A stretch of 17,323 nucleotides of DNA, from NCBI GenBank assembly GCA_051745535.1, contig JBNJED010000019.1, positions 1 through 17,323 on the forward strand, written 5' to 3'. The DNA is from Thiohalospira sp051745535 (GTDB taxonomy: Bacteria > Pseudomonadota > Gammaproteobacteria > Thiohalospirales > Thiohalospiraceae). This document shows positions 6,918-14,893 of the stretch, in pieces. The first letter of the stretch is position 1. Each line of letters begins with the position of its first letter. Both the position numbers and the translations under genes were made by a program. The notes under the pieces were generated by a model. The model did no database searches. It saw nothing but the letters and a program-made list of their open reading frames with translations, and had not been told where the DNA came from.

Positions 6918-8201
6918 ATGCCGCACACCCACGAACTCTTCGAGGCCGCCAGCCGTCACATCCCCGGGGGCGTGAACTCCCCGGTCCGCGCCTTCAAGGG
7001 CGTGGGCGGGGAGCCCATGTTCTTCAAGCGCGGCGAGGGCGCCCGCATGATCAGCGAGAGCGACCGGTCCTACATCGACTACGTCGGCTCCTGGGGCCCC
7101 CTCATCCTCGGCCACGCCGACCCCAAGGTGATCCGCGCCGTGCAGGAGACCGCCGCCCAGGGGCTCTCCTTCGGCACCCCGACGGTGCTGGAGACCCGCA
7201 TGGCCGACAAGGTCTGCGAACTGGTCCCCTCCATGGATATGGTCCGCATGGTCAACTCCGGCACCGAGGCGACCATGTCCGCCATCCGCCTGGCCCGCGG
7301 CTACACCGGCCGGGACAAGATCGTGAAGTTCGAGGGCAACTTCCACGGCCACGTGGACAGCCTGCTGGTGAAGGCCGGCTCCGGGGCGCTGACCTTCGGC
7401 AGCCCCAGCTCCCCCGGCGTCCCCGCCAGCCTGGCCGAGCACACCCTGACCCTCACCTACAACGACGCCGACGGCGTGCGCGAGCTCTTCGAGCACATGG
7501 GCGGCCAGATCGCCGCCATCATCGTCGAGCCGGTGGCCGGCAACATGAACTGCGTGCCGCCGGAGCCCGGCTTCCTGGAGGCCCTGCGCGAGGTCTGCGA
7601 TGCCCACGGCTCGGTCCTCATCTTCGACGAGGTGATGACCGGCTTCCGCGTCGCCCTGGGCGGCGCCCAGCAGCGCTTCGGCATCACCCCGGACCTCACC
7701 TGCCTGGGCAAGGTCGTCGGCGGCGGCATGCCGGTGGGCGCCTTCGGCGGCCGCCGGGCGATCATGGAGCAGCTCTCCCCGCTGGGCCCGGTCTACCAGG
7801 CCGGGACGCTGGCCGGTAACCCGGTGACCATGGCCGCCGGCCTGGCCACCCTGGAGCAGATCGAGGAGCCCGGCTTCCACGAGCGGCTGGAGAACCGCGC
7901 CCGGGAGCTGGCCGAGGGCCTGGAAGAGCGCGCCCGGGCCCACGGCATCGCCATGACCACCAACGTGGTCGGCGGCATGCTGGGGATCTTCTTCACCGAG
8001 GACGAACAGGTCACCCGCTACCACCAGGTGGTGAACTCCAACCTCGACCGCTTCCGGCTCTTCTTCCACGGCATGCTCAACCGCGGCATCTACCTCGCCC
8101 CGGCGCCCTTCGAGGCCTGCTTCCTCTCCAGCGCCCACGGCGATGCCGAGATCCGGGAGACCCTGGAGGCGGCCGACGCCACCCTGGCGGAGCTGGCCTA
8201 G
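6918..8201 (+). CDS. hemL: Glutamate-1-semialdehyde 2,1-aminomutase
   Basis: A 427-residue PLP enzyme that converts glutamate-1-semialdehyde into 5-aminolevulinate in the C5 route to haem, sirohaem, cobalamin and (bacterio)chlorophyll. Evidence: GGVNSPVRAFKGVGG near the N-terminus, VNSGTEATMSAIRLARG, FEGNFHGH, EPVAGNMNCV, LIFDEVMTGFRV, and the Schiff-base Lys265 in LGKVVGGGMPVGAFGG, the expected position for this enzyme. Length and ends match the family. It starts at ATG 6918 with a modest GAGG upstream. The short 51-nt gap after thiE suggests cotranscription, an arrangement also seen in other gammaproteobacteria. No standard terminator follows; the large palindrome at 8304-8421 is the first strong structure downstream. 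Confidence 0.97.
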   Translation: MPHTHELFEAASRHIPGGVNSPVRAFKGVGGEPMFFKRGEGARMISESDRSYIDYVGSWGPLILGHADPKVIRAVQETAAQGLSFGTPTVLETRMADKVCELVPSMDMVRMVNSGTEATMSAIRLARGYTGRDKIVKFEGNFHGHVDSLLVKAGSGALTFGSPSSPGVPASLAEHTLTLTYNDADGVRELFEHMGGQIAAIIVEPVAGNMNCVPPEPGFLEALREVCDAHGSVLIFDEVMTGFRVALGGAQQRFGITPDLTCLGKVVGGGMPVGAFGGRRAIMEQLSPLGPVYQAGTLAGNPVTMAAGLATLEQIEEPGFHERLENRARELAEGLEERARAHGIAMTTNVVGGMLGIFFTEDEQVTRYHQVVNSNLDRFRLFFHGMLNRGIYLAPAPFEACFLSSAHGDAEIRETLEAADATLAELA

Positions 8202-8303
8202 GACCTCCCGCCCGCGCCCCCTCCCCGGTGCGAATCGGGTTTCCGCCAACGCGGCAGAAACGGCCGCGACAGCAAGCGGGGCGATAGGTGGGACCAGAAG
8301 GGG

Positions 8304-8421
8304 ACCAAGGAGGGTCGGGGTGGTGCTTTCCGGGAGCCTCGGCGACAGGGATGTCGCCGTGGAGGCTACAGGGACGTATGTACGCCGTCTCCCGGAGAGC
8401 ACCGCCCCGACCCTCCCCTGG
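8304..8421 (+). ncRNA. Large imperfect palindrome: candidate structured RNA or dispersed repeat element
   Basis: The 296-bp hemL-methyltransferase gap holds no credible gene but has one strong structure. Arms 8309-8336 and 8389-8416 (28 nt each) are fully complementary as RNA, with two G-U wobbles (U8321-G8404, U8328-G8397). A few further pairs (CCA/TGG) extend outward with a bulge. Between the arms is an inner hairpin: CCTC-GGCGAC (8337-8346), loop AGGGAT, GTCGCC (8353-8358), 3-nt bulge, GAGG (8362-8365). A weaker hairpin around 8373-8389 completes a three-way-junction shape. Because the two imperfect pairs are wobbles only in plus-strand RNA (they would be A-C on the other strand), the plus transcript is the likely functional one. 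There is no T-run, so it is not a standard terminator. I cannot match it to a riboswitch class; a genome-wide repeat family is equally possible. Nothing else stands out at 8202-8303 or 8422-8485. Confidence 0.6.
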
Positions 8422-8497
8422 ACGAACTGCGCCACCGGACCGGAGCCACTCCGCCTCTTCGCATTCAGCCTCGTGAACCGACCCCGGAGAAAGCCCC

Positions 8498-9553
8498 ATG
8501 ACCGATGATCTCCGCACCCGGCTCGCCAACCCGGATGACCCGGTCCTCTGCGCCGGCGGCTACCTCTTCGAACTGGAACGCCGCGGCTACCTCACCGCCG
8601 GCTCCTTCGTCCCCGAGGTCGCCCTGGACCACCCGGAGGTCCTCAAGCAGGTCTACCGCGAATTCGTCCGCGCCGGCTCCGACGTCATCGAGGCCTTCAC
8701 CTACAACGCCCACCGGGAGAAGATGCGGCTCATCGGCAAGGAGGAGCTGCTGGAGCCGCTGAACCGCAGCGCCCTGCGCACCGCCCGGGAGGTCGCCGCC
8801 GAGGGCTGGGACCGCCCCCCGCTGGTGGCCGGCAACATCTCCAACACCAACATCTACGACCCCGAAGACCCCGCCACCGCCGACCAGGTCCGTGCCATGT
8901 ACACCGAGATGGTGGGCTGGGCGAGGGAAGAGGGGGCCGACTTCATCCTCGCCGAGACCCTCTACTACCGCGGCGAGGCGGAGATCGCCATGGAGGTGAT
9001 CCGCGACGCCGACCTGCCGGCGGTGATCACCTTCGGCGTCTTCGCCGACGGCCGCCTGCGCGACGGCGACGACCCGGCCACCGCGGCCGCTGCCCTGGAG
9101 GCCGCCGGGGCCGACGTGGTGGGGCTCAACTGCTTCCGCGGGCCGGCTACCATGTTCCCCTACCTGGAGGCCATCCGCGCCGCCGTCTCCACCCCGGTGG
9201 CCGGCCTGGCGGTGCCCTACCGCACCAGCCCCAACGAGCCGACCTTCTTCAACATGCACGACCACTGCTGCTCCGTGCACCTTGAGGAGGGCCGGACCTT
9301 CCCCACCGACCTGGAACCCTTCCTCTGCAACCGCCACGAGGTGGCCGACTACGCCCGCCGCGCCCGGGCCATCGGCGTCGACTACCTGGGCCTGTGCTGC
9401 GGCAACGCCCCCCACTTCATGCGCGCCCTGGCGGAGGCGGTGGGCCGGACCCCGCCGGCCTCGCGCTACAGTCCCGAGATGGACAAGCACTTCCTCTTCG
9501 GCACCGACCCGAGCCTCAAGCGCCACAATCAGGACTTCGCCGACAAGGCCTGA
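8498..9553 (+). CDS. Homocysteine S-methyltransferase family protein, betaine-homocysteine methyltransferase-like
   Basis: A 351-residue zinc-dependent TIM-barrel methyltransferase that should pass a methyl group to homocysteine to give methionine. The three zinc cysteines are clear: Cys212 in VVGLNCFRGP and Cys300-Cys301 in GLCCGNAPHFMRALAE, nearly identical in spacing to Cys217/299/300 of mammalian betaine-homocysteine methyltransferase. VIEAFTYNAHREKM near the N-terminus and the extended C-terminal tail after the CC motif (SPEMDKHFLFG) also resemble BHMT more than the shorter S-methylmethionine enzymes (MmuM). The donor is therefore probably glycine betaine, fitting a halophile that uses betaine as a solute, but the donor is inferred. 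GGAGA (8486-8490) lies 7 nt before the ATG. The structured element at 8304-8421 lies in its leader or in the hemL 3' region. Confidence 0.88.
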   Translation: MTDDLRTRLANPDDPVLCAGGYLFELERRGYLTAGSFVPEVALDHPEVLKQVYREFVRAGSDVIEAFTYNAHREKMRLIGKEELLEPLNRSALRTAREVAAEGWDRPPLVAGNISNTNIYDPEDPATADQVRAMYTEMVGWAREEGADFILAETLYYRGEAEIAMEVIRDADLPAVITFGVFADGRLRDGDDPATAAAALEAAGADVVGLNCFRGPATMFPYLEAIRAAVSTPVAGLAVPYRTSPNEPTFFNMHDHCCSVHLEEGRTFPTDLEPFLCNRHEVADYARRARAIGVDYLGLCCGNAPHFMRALAEAVGRTPPASRYSPEMDKHFLFGTDPSLKRHNQDFADKA

Positions 9554-9690
9554 GCCGGCCCGTCAGCACTGGAATGTATTCCCTCCCTTCCGGTACGGTA
9601 GTGACCAAAGATCGAACAAAGGCGTGCCACTACCCCTCGGGCAACGGGTGCCATGGAACGAACCCAGCGAATGAGCCAAGCCCCGGCCCC

Positions 9691-9716
9691 CGCGGCCGGT
9701 AACCGGATCGGCCGCG
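9691..9716 (+). repeat. 8-bp inverted repeat upstream of the AbgT gene
   Basis: CGCGGCCG (9691-9698) and CGGCCGCG (9709-9716) form a perfect 8-bp GC stem over a 10-nt loop, 25 nt before the transporter start. No T-run follows. It could be an operator, an RNA leader hairpin limiting ribosome access, or simply GC-rich chance. The rest of the 188-bp gap (9554-9741) is less GC-rich around 9582-9625 but shows no clear promoter. Confidence 0.4.
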
Positions 9717-9741
9717 CCACCGCGGCGAAGGGGCGCGGATA

Positions 9742-11250
9742 ATGGCCGCCGCCCCCGGCTGGCTGGATCGCCTGGAGCGGGCCGGCAACCGCCTGCCCGA
9801 GCCCATGACCCTCTTCGCCATCGGCCTGGGCGTGATCCTCGTGGTCAGCCACCTGGCCGAGCTGGCCGGCCTCGCCCTCCCCCATCCCCGGGAAGAGGGC
9901 ACCATCCAGGCCCGCAGCCTCCTGGACAGCGACGGCATCTGGTGGCTGGCCAGCCACCTGGTGGAGAATTTCGTGGACTTCCGCCCCCTGGGGCTTGTCC
10001 TCGTCGCCATGCTCGGGATGGGGCTGGCCGAGCGCAGCGGCCTCTTCGCCGCCGCCTTTCGCCGCGCCATGCGCCGCCTGCCGGCGGGGCTGCTCACCCC
10101 CGGCGTCCTGGTCCTGGGCGTCCTCATGGCCGCCGATCCGGGCTACATCATCCTCCCGCCCCTGGCCGCCCTGCTCTTCGCCGCCGCCGGGCGCCCCCCG
10201 CTGGCGGGCCTGGCGGCAGCCGCCGCCGGAGTCGCCGCCGGCTTCAGCGCCAACTACATCGTCACCTTCCTGGACGCCATGCTCGCCGGCCTCACCGAGA
10301 CGGCGGCCCACCTCATCGCGCCGGACTACACCGTCTTCATCACTGCCAACTGGTACTTCATGGCCGTCTCCGCCGTGATCCTGCCCCTGGTCGGCTGGTG
10401 GGTGACCCACCGCTGGGTGGAGCCGCGGCTGGAGGGGCCCAGCGAGGGCGGTACCGGGGAGGAGCCGGACACCGCCGACGAGGGGGACCACCCCGCGCGC
10501 GGCCTGCGCTGGGCCCGCTGGACGCTGGCGGCGACCATCGCCGCCGTGGTCGCCGCCAGCACCCTGCCCGGGGCCCCGCTGGCCGGCACCGGCGAGGCGG
10601 GTCCGCGCTGGATGGAGGCGCTGGTCCCCCTGATGCTGCTGGTCTTCGCCCTGCCGGGGCTCGCCTACGGCCTGGGGGCGGGGACCATCCGCTCGGATCG
10701 CGACGTGGCGCGCATGCTCCACGAGACCATGGCCATCATGGCCCCCTACATCGTCCTCGCCTTCTTCGCCGCCCAGATGATCGCCGCCTTCGACCACTCC
10801 CGGCTGGGGACCCTTCTGGCCATCGCCGGCGGCGACCTGCTGGCGAGCATCGGGCTGCCGGCGGCGCTGCTCATGGTCGGCCTCGCCGGGGTGGCCGCCC
10901 TGCTCAACCTCTTCATCGGCTCCGCCTCGGCCAAGTACGCCCTGCTCGCCCCGGTCTTCGTCCCCATGTTCATGCAGGCCGGGATCAGCCCGGAGCTCAC
11001 CCAGGCCGCCTACCGCGTAGGGGATTCGGTGACCAACGCCATCTCGCCGCTGAACCCCTACCTGGTGGTCATCCTCACCTACCTCCGCCGCTACCGGCCG
11101 GATGCCGGCCTGGGCACCCTGGTGGCACTGCAGCTCCCCTACAGCCTCGCCTTCGGCGCCGTCTGGCTGGCCCTGCTGTTGGGCTGGATCGCCCTGGGCT
11201 GGCCCCTGGGACCCGGCGCCGGCCTCACTTTCGGGGGAGGCCGGGGATGA
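9742..11250 (+). CDS. AbgT-family transporter
   Basis: A 502-residue inner-membrane protein with about 11-13 hydrophobic helices, of the AbgT family (AbgT, MtrF, YdaH). Members import p-aminobenzoyl-glutamate or export sulfonamides/p-aminobenzoate, coupled to ion gradients. Signatures: PEPMTLFAIGLGVILV (19-34), DFRPLGLVLVAMLGMGLAERSG in the first repeat, ADPGYIILPPLAALLF, and the strongly conserved C-terminal GSASAKYALLAPVFVPM (from residue 393) and YRVGDSVTNAISPLNPY (424-440). A charged cytoplasmic loop around residues 231-252 (SEGGTGEEPDTADEGD) is unusually acidic. Upstream is the BHMT-like gene; the start ATG 9742 has only a weak GAAGGGG upstream. Its TGA overlaps the ATG of the following giant regulator, so the two are cotranslated. 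The actual substrate here is unknown. Confidence 0.92.
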   Translation: MAAAPGWLDRLERAGNRLPEPMTLFAIGLGVILVVSHLAELAGLALPHPREEGTIQARSLLDSDGIWWLASHLVENFVDFRPLGLVLVAMLGMGLAERSGLFAAAFRRAMRRLPAGLLTPGVLVLGVLMAADPGYIILPPLAALLFAAAGRPPLAGLAAAAAGVAAGFSANYIVTFLDAMLAGLTETAAHLIAPDYTVFITANWYFMAVSAVILPLVGWWVTHRWVEPRLEGPSEGGTGEEPDTADEGDHPARGLRWARWTLAATIAAVVAASTLPGAPLAGTGEAGPRWMEALVPLMLLVFALPGLAYGLGAGTIRSDRDVARMLHETMAIMAPYIVLAFFAAQMIAAFDHSRLGTLLAIAGGDLLASIGLPAALLMVGLAGVAALLNLFIGSASAKYALLAPVFVPMFMQAGISPELTQAAYRVGDSVTNAISPLNPYLVVILTYLRRYRPDAGLGTLVALQLPYSLAFGAVWLALLLGWIALGWPLGPGAGLTFGGGRG

Positions 11251-14200
11251 GCGTTGCCCTGGAGGTTAATCTGCTGGGCCCGCCGCGCCTGCGTCCGGCG
11301 GTGCTGGGGCAGGGCCATCCCCTGGCGCTGCTGGCGCTGCTGACCGTGGATGGCGAGGTCACCCGCGAGGGCGCCGCCACCCTCCTCTGGCCGGAGAGCC
11401 GCCAGCCCCGCGCCGACCTGCGCCAGGCCCTGCACCGCCTCCGCCACGCCCTGCCGGAGGCCGGGGTGGATCCCGTCCTGGCCGACCGCAATCGGCTGCA
11501 GCTCGACCCGGACTACCCCCTGGCCAGCGACGTCGCCACCTTCCTCACCGCCGTCCGCGCCGGGCGCGAGGCGGACCCGGAGACCCTGCGCCGCGGCGTG
11601 GAGGCCTACGGCGGCCCCCTCCTGACCGGCCTTGAGGCCGGCCCCCACGGCCCCTTCGAGGAGTGGCTGCGAGCCCGGCGGGGCTGGTTCCGGGAGCAGG
11701 CGCGCCTGCTCCACCTGCGCCTGGCGCACCGGGAGCTGGCCGAGGGCGACCGGGAGGCGGCCGTGCGCACCGCGGCGGCCTTCATCAGCCGCGAGCCCGA
11801 CGACGCCGTGGGCCGCCGCCAGCTCGATGAGATCCTCCACGCCAGCGACCGCACCGCCGACCGCGCCGATGACATGGCCCCGGAGGCCGGCTCGGCCGGC
11901 CTGCAGCAGCGCCACCTGGTCGTGGTCTGCTGCGACCCCTGCCCACCCGATTCAGCCACGGAGGAGGCGCTGGTGGCGACCATCACCCGGCTGCGCCAGC
12001 TCTGCCGGAGCAACCTCGAGGCGCGAGGCGCCCGGGTGGAGGTGGGTCCGGACGGCGTCGTCTTCGGCTACTTCGGCCTGCCGCCCCGGGCCGGCTGCGC
12101 CGTCACCGATGCCCTCACCGCCACGACCACCCTCCTCGCTGCCGACGGCGAGGCGCCGCCGGTGCGCGTCGGTCTCCATACCGGGCACGCCCTGACCGCC
12201 GGCAGCGGCCATCCGGACTTCCTGGGCAGCGTGGTCCGCCGGGCGCGGCTGGCGGCCACGGCGGCCCCGGTAGGGGAACTCCGCCTCACCCGGGCGGCCG
12301 CGACCGCGCTCCCGGCCGGCTGGCCGTCCCACCCCTGCCCCGAATCCGACCCGGCCGGCCCCCTCTTCACCACCACCGCCCCGACATTCTCCGAGGCCCG
12401 CCGCACCCCGCTGGTGGGCCGGCGCCGGGAGCGCGCACGCCTGTTCGCCGCCGCCCGACGGCTGCGCCAGGGCCGGGGCGATGCCTGCCTGCTGCGCGGG
12501 GAGGCCGGTATCGGCAAGAGCCGGCTGGCCGCCGCCGTCCGCGACCGCACCGGCCAGCGGCTCACCGCCGCCACCGTGGGCAGCGAGGGCCCGGAGACCG
12601 ATCGACCCCTGGAGCCCTTCCTGCAGTTCGTGGAACAGCTCGCCGCCCTCCACCCCGACCAGCCACTGGCGGAGCGCCGCCGACGGCTGGAAGAAGCGCT
12701 GGCGGAGGTCGACGTGGGGGCGGCCGAGGGCGAGGTGGTGCTGCGACTGCTGCTGGAGCCGCCCCGGGCCGACGACGAACTTCCCGGCGAGGTCCACCAC
12801 GCCCTGGCCCGGCTCATCCTCGCGCGCTCGTCGGCCCAGCCCCTGATGCTGGTCGTGGAGGACATCCACGTCGCCGATACCGCCAGCCGACGGGTCCTCG
12901 CGGAACTGGCGCGCCATGCGCCGGACCATCCCCTCCTGCTCATCACCACCGGCCGCCCGGAGACCGCCCCCGTGGCGGGGCTACATCCACTGGACCTCGC
13001 CCCGCTGGGGACGGCGGAACTCGAGGCCATCATCGCCGGCACGGCCCCGGCGCCGCTGGACCCGGAGGGCCGCCAGGCACTGGCCCGGATGAGCGAGGGG
13101 GTCCCGCTCTTCGCCGAGGAGCTGGCCCGAACCGGCGCGGCCGACGGGGAGGCCGGCTCCCCGCCGAGCCTGGAGCAGCTCGCCACCGCCCGGCTGGACG
13201 CCGCCGGCCGCGCCGCGCGCACGGCGCGTCTGCTGGCCCTGGTGGGGCGCGAGGCCACCGCCGGCTTCCTGGCCTGGCTGGACGAGCGGCCCATGGACGA
13301 GACCACCGCCGATCTCCAGTGGCTGGAGGCGGACAACCTGGTCCTGCGCCGGCCCCGGCGCGAGGGGGTCTTCTACCGGGTCCGGCACGCCCTCCTGGAG
13401 CAGGCCTTCTACCGGTCCCTACCCCCCGGGGAGGCGGCCCGACTCCACCGCCGTCTGGCCCAGGGCATCGAGGCCGAATCCCCCACCGAGGCCGATGCCC
13501 GCCCGGCCTGGCTGGCCGATCATCACCGCCGGGCCGGCCAGCCTGCCGCCGCGGCCCGCCGCTATCTGGACGCCACCCGCCAGGCCGGCCGCTTCGGTGC
13601 CCACGAGGCGGCGGCCGGCGCCCGGGAGCAGGCCCGGTCCACCATCGCCGAGCTACCGGTGGGAAGCGAGCGCGAGGGCCTGGTCCACGAGCTGGAGCAG
13701 CTCACCGCCCTCCAGGGGCTGGTGGTCGCCGGCCACGCCACCACCCGCACCGCCCTGGAGCGGCTGGCGCCGGTGGACCCGGAGGCCGACTTCGACGCGG
13801 CCCTCGCCCGCATCATCGGCGGCATCCACGCCACGCCCTGGGAGGCCCTCCTCCCCCGGACGGAGGAGCTGGTCGCCATCGCCCGGGAACGCGGCGAGGC
13901 CGGGCGACTGCATACCGCCCGCCACCTGCTGGGCTTCATCGCCAACTACACCGGCCACTTCCCCCTGGCACTGGAGCAGTTCCGGACACTGGTGGACAGG
14001 GACGAGGCGACCGATCCCCCCGAGACCCTGGTCCAGGCCTACAACGGCCCGCCCCGCCCGGTGGAGATCGCCTACATCGCCCTGCTGGAGCTGGGCCAGG
14101 GGCAGGCCGAGCGCTCCCGTCGGCACCGGGACGAGGCCCTGGCGGCGGCCCGCGCCTACGGTAGTAGCAACCTTCTGGCCCACACCCTGCTCCTCATGGC

Positions 14201-14807
14201 CGCCCGCGCCCGCCACGACCTCGCGCCGGAGGAGGCGCTGGCGCTGGCCGAGGAGGCCGTCGGCCTCAGCCGCGAGGAGGGCCTGCGCACCCCCCGCCTC
14301 ATTGCCGGGGCCTGCGCCCGATGGGCCCGCGCCCGGCTCGGCCAGCCGGCGGCGGTGGACTGCCTGGACCGCGCCCTGGCCGCCGAGGGGGGCAATGCCG
14401 CCACCTTCGCCCGGAGCACCTACGTGCTGGCCGCCCTGGGGGCCCAGGGCCGGGATGGCGCCGCCATCGGGCTCGCCGGGCACCTCTGTCGCGGCCCCGA
14501 GCGCCCCCACGTCCCCACCAGCGCCCACCCCCTGGTGGCCCTGCAGCTCGGCCTGAGCCTGGCGAGCCACGGCCACCCTCGGCCCGCGCGGCGGGCCCTG
14601 CACGCCGGCCTCGAACAGGCCCGGGCCAACCGGCACCCCCTCCAGGTCGCGCGTTGCGCCGCGGCGCTGGCCGATCTCCAGGCGGCCGCCGGCGAGACCA
14701 CCACCGCGGCCATCACCCTGCGGGCGGCGACCGCCGAACTCCCCCCGGAAGCCGACGCCGAGTCCATCGTCGCCCTGCGCCGGCGCGCGGAACGGGCCGC
14801 GGCGTGA
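11247..14807 (+). CDS. Large BTAD/winged-helix regulator with degenerate cyclase domain, STAND-type ATPase and helical repeats
   Basis: A 1186-residue protein. Residues 1-75 resemble an OmpR/SARP-type winged helix (EVNLLGPPRLR, LLALLTVDGEVTREGAATLLWP, LRQALHRLRHAL). Residues about 85-195 are a bacterial transcriptional activation domain (FEEWLRARRGWFREQARLLHLRLA). Residues about 220-375 resemble a class III nucleotide cyclase: VVVCCD with Asp230, PDGVVFGYFG with Asp269, VRVGLHTGHAL. The usual VNxAARL reads VVRRARL, so the transition-state Asn is lost and catalysis is doubtful. The ATPase follows, with Walker A GEAGIGKS (418-425) and Walker B LMLVVEDIH (Glu538, Asp539). From about 690 to the end it is alpha-helical and Ala/Arg/Leu-rich, TPR-like. 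It is probably a DNA-binding, nucleotide-switched sensor of the AfsR/MalT kind. The start overlaps the AbgT stop (ATGA), so it probably senses something related to that transport. No membrane segment is seen. Confidence 0.85.
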   Translation: MSVALEVNLLGPPRLRPAVLGQGHPLALLALLTVDGEVTREGAATLLWPESRQPRADLRQALHRLRHALPEAGVDPVLADRNRLQLDPDYPLASDVATFLTAVRAGREADPETLRRGVEAYGGPLLTGLEAGPHGPFEEWLRARRGWFREQARLLHLRLAHRELAEGDREAAVRTAAAFISREPDDAVGRRQLDEILHASDRTADRADDMAPEAGSAGLQQRHLVVVCCDPCPPDSATEEALVATITRLRQLCRSNLEARGARVEVGPDGVVFGYFGLPPRAGCAVTDALTATTTLLAADGEAPPVRVGLHTGHALTAGSGHPDFLGSVVRRARLAATAAPVGELRLTRAAATALPAGWPSHPCPESDPAGPLFTTTAPTFSEARRTPLVGRRRERARLFAAARRLRQGRGDACLLRGEAGIGKSRLAAAVRDRTGQRLTAATVGSEGPETDRPLEPFLQFVEQLAALHPDQPLAERRRRLEEALAEVDVGAAEGEVVLRLLLEPPRADDELPGEVHHALARLILARSSAQPLMLVVEDIHVADTASRRVLAELARHAPDHPLLLITTGRPETAPVAGLHPLDLAPLGTAELEAIIAGTAPAPLDPEGRQALARMSEGVPLFAEELARTGAADGEAGSPPSLEQLATARLDAAGRAARTARLLALVGREATAGFLAWLDERPMDETTADLQWLEADNLVLRRPRREGVFYRVRHALLEQAFYRSLPPGEAARLHRRLAQGIEAESPTEADARPAWLADHHRRAGQPAAAARRYLDATRQAGRFGAHEAAAGAREQARSTIAELPVGSEREGLVHELEQLTALQGLVVAGHATTRTALERLAPVDPEADFDAALARIIGGIHATPWEALLPRTEELVAIARERGEAGRLHTARHLLGFIANYTGHFPLALEQFRTLVDRDEATDPPETLVQAYNGPPRPVEIAYIALLELGQGQAERSRRHRDEALAAARAYGSSNLLAHTLLLMAARARHDLAPEEALALAEEAVGLSREEGLRTPRLIAGACARWARARLGQPAAVDCLDRALAAEGGNAATFARSTYVLAALGAQGRDGAAIGLAGHLCRGPERPHVPTSAHPLVALQLGLSLASHGHPRPARRALHAGLEQARANRHPLQVARCAAALADLQAAAGETTTAAITLRAATAELPPEADAESIVALRRRAERAAA

Positions 14808-14893
14808 CCTTCCCCGCCCACGGCGGCGCCATGTAGACTGCCCGGATCATCCAGGCCGCCCACCCGGGCGGCCCCAGCCGACCGGAAGCCATC

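Noticed and set aside
8304..8421. Integron attC site, tRNA or CRISPR repeat as explanation of the palindrome
   Set aside because: There is no integrase, no attC core sites that I recognise, no cloverleaf, and only one copy in this window.
6027..8435. Very long minus-strand open frame (802 codons) opposite thiE and hemL
   Set aside because: It is antisense to two clear enzymes, is a low-complexity Gly/Ala/Val/His-rich translation typical of GC-rich shadow frames, and shows no recognisable domain.
9529..10797. Minus-strand open frame opposite the AbgT gene
   Set aside because: Gly/Gln/His-rich shadow translation with no motifs; the plus-strand transporter is well supported.
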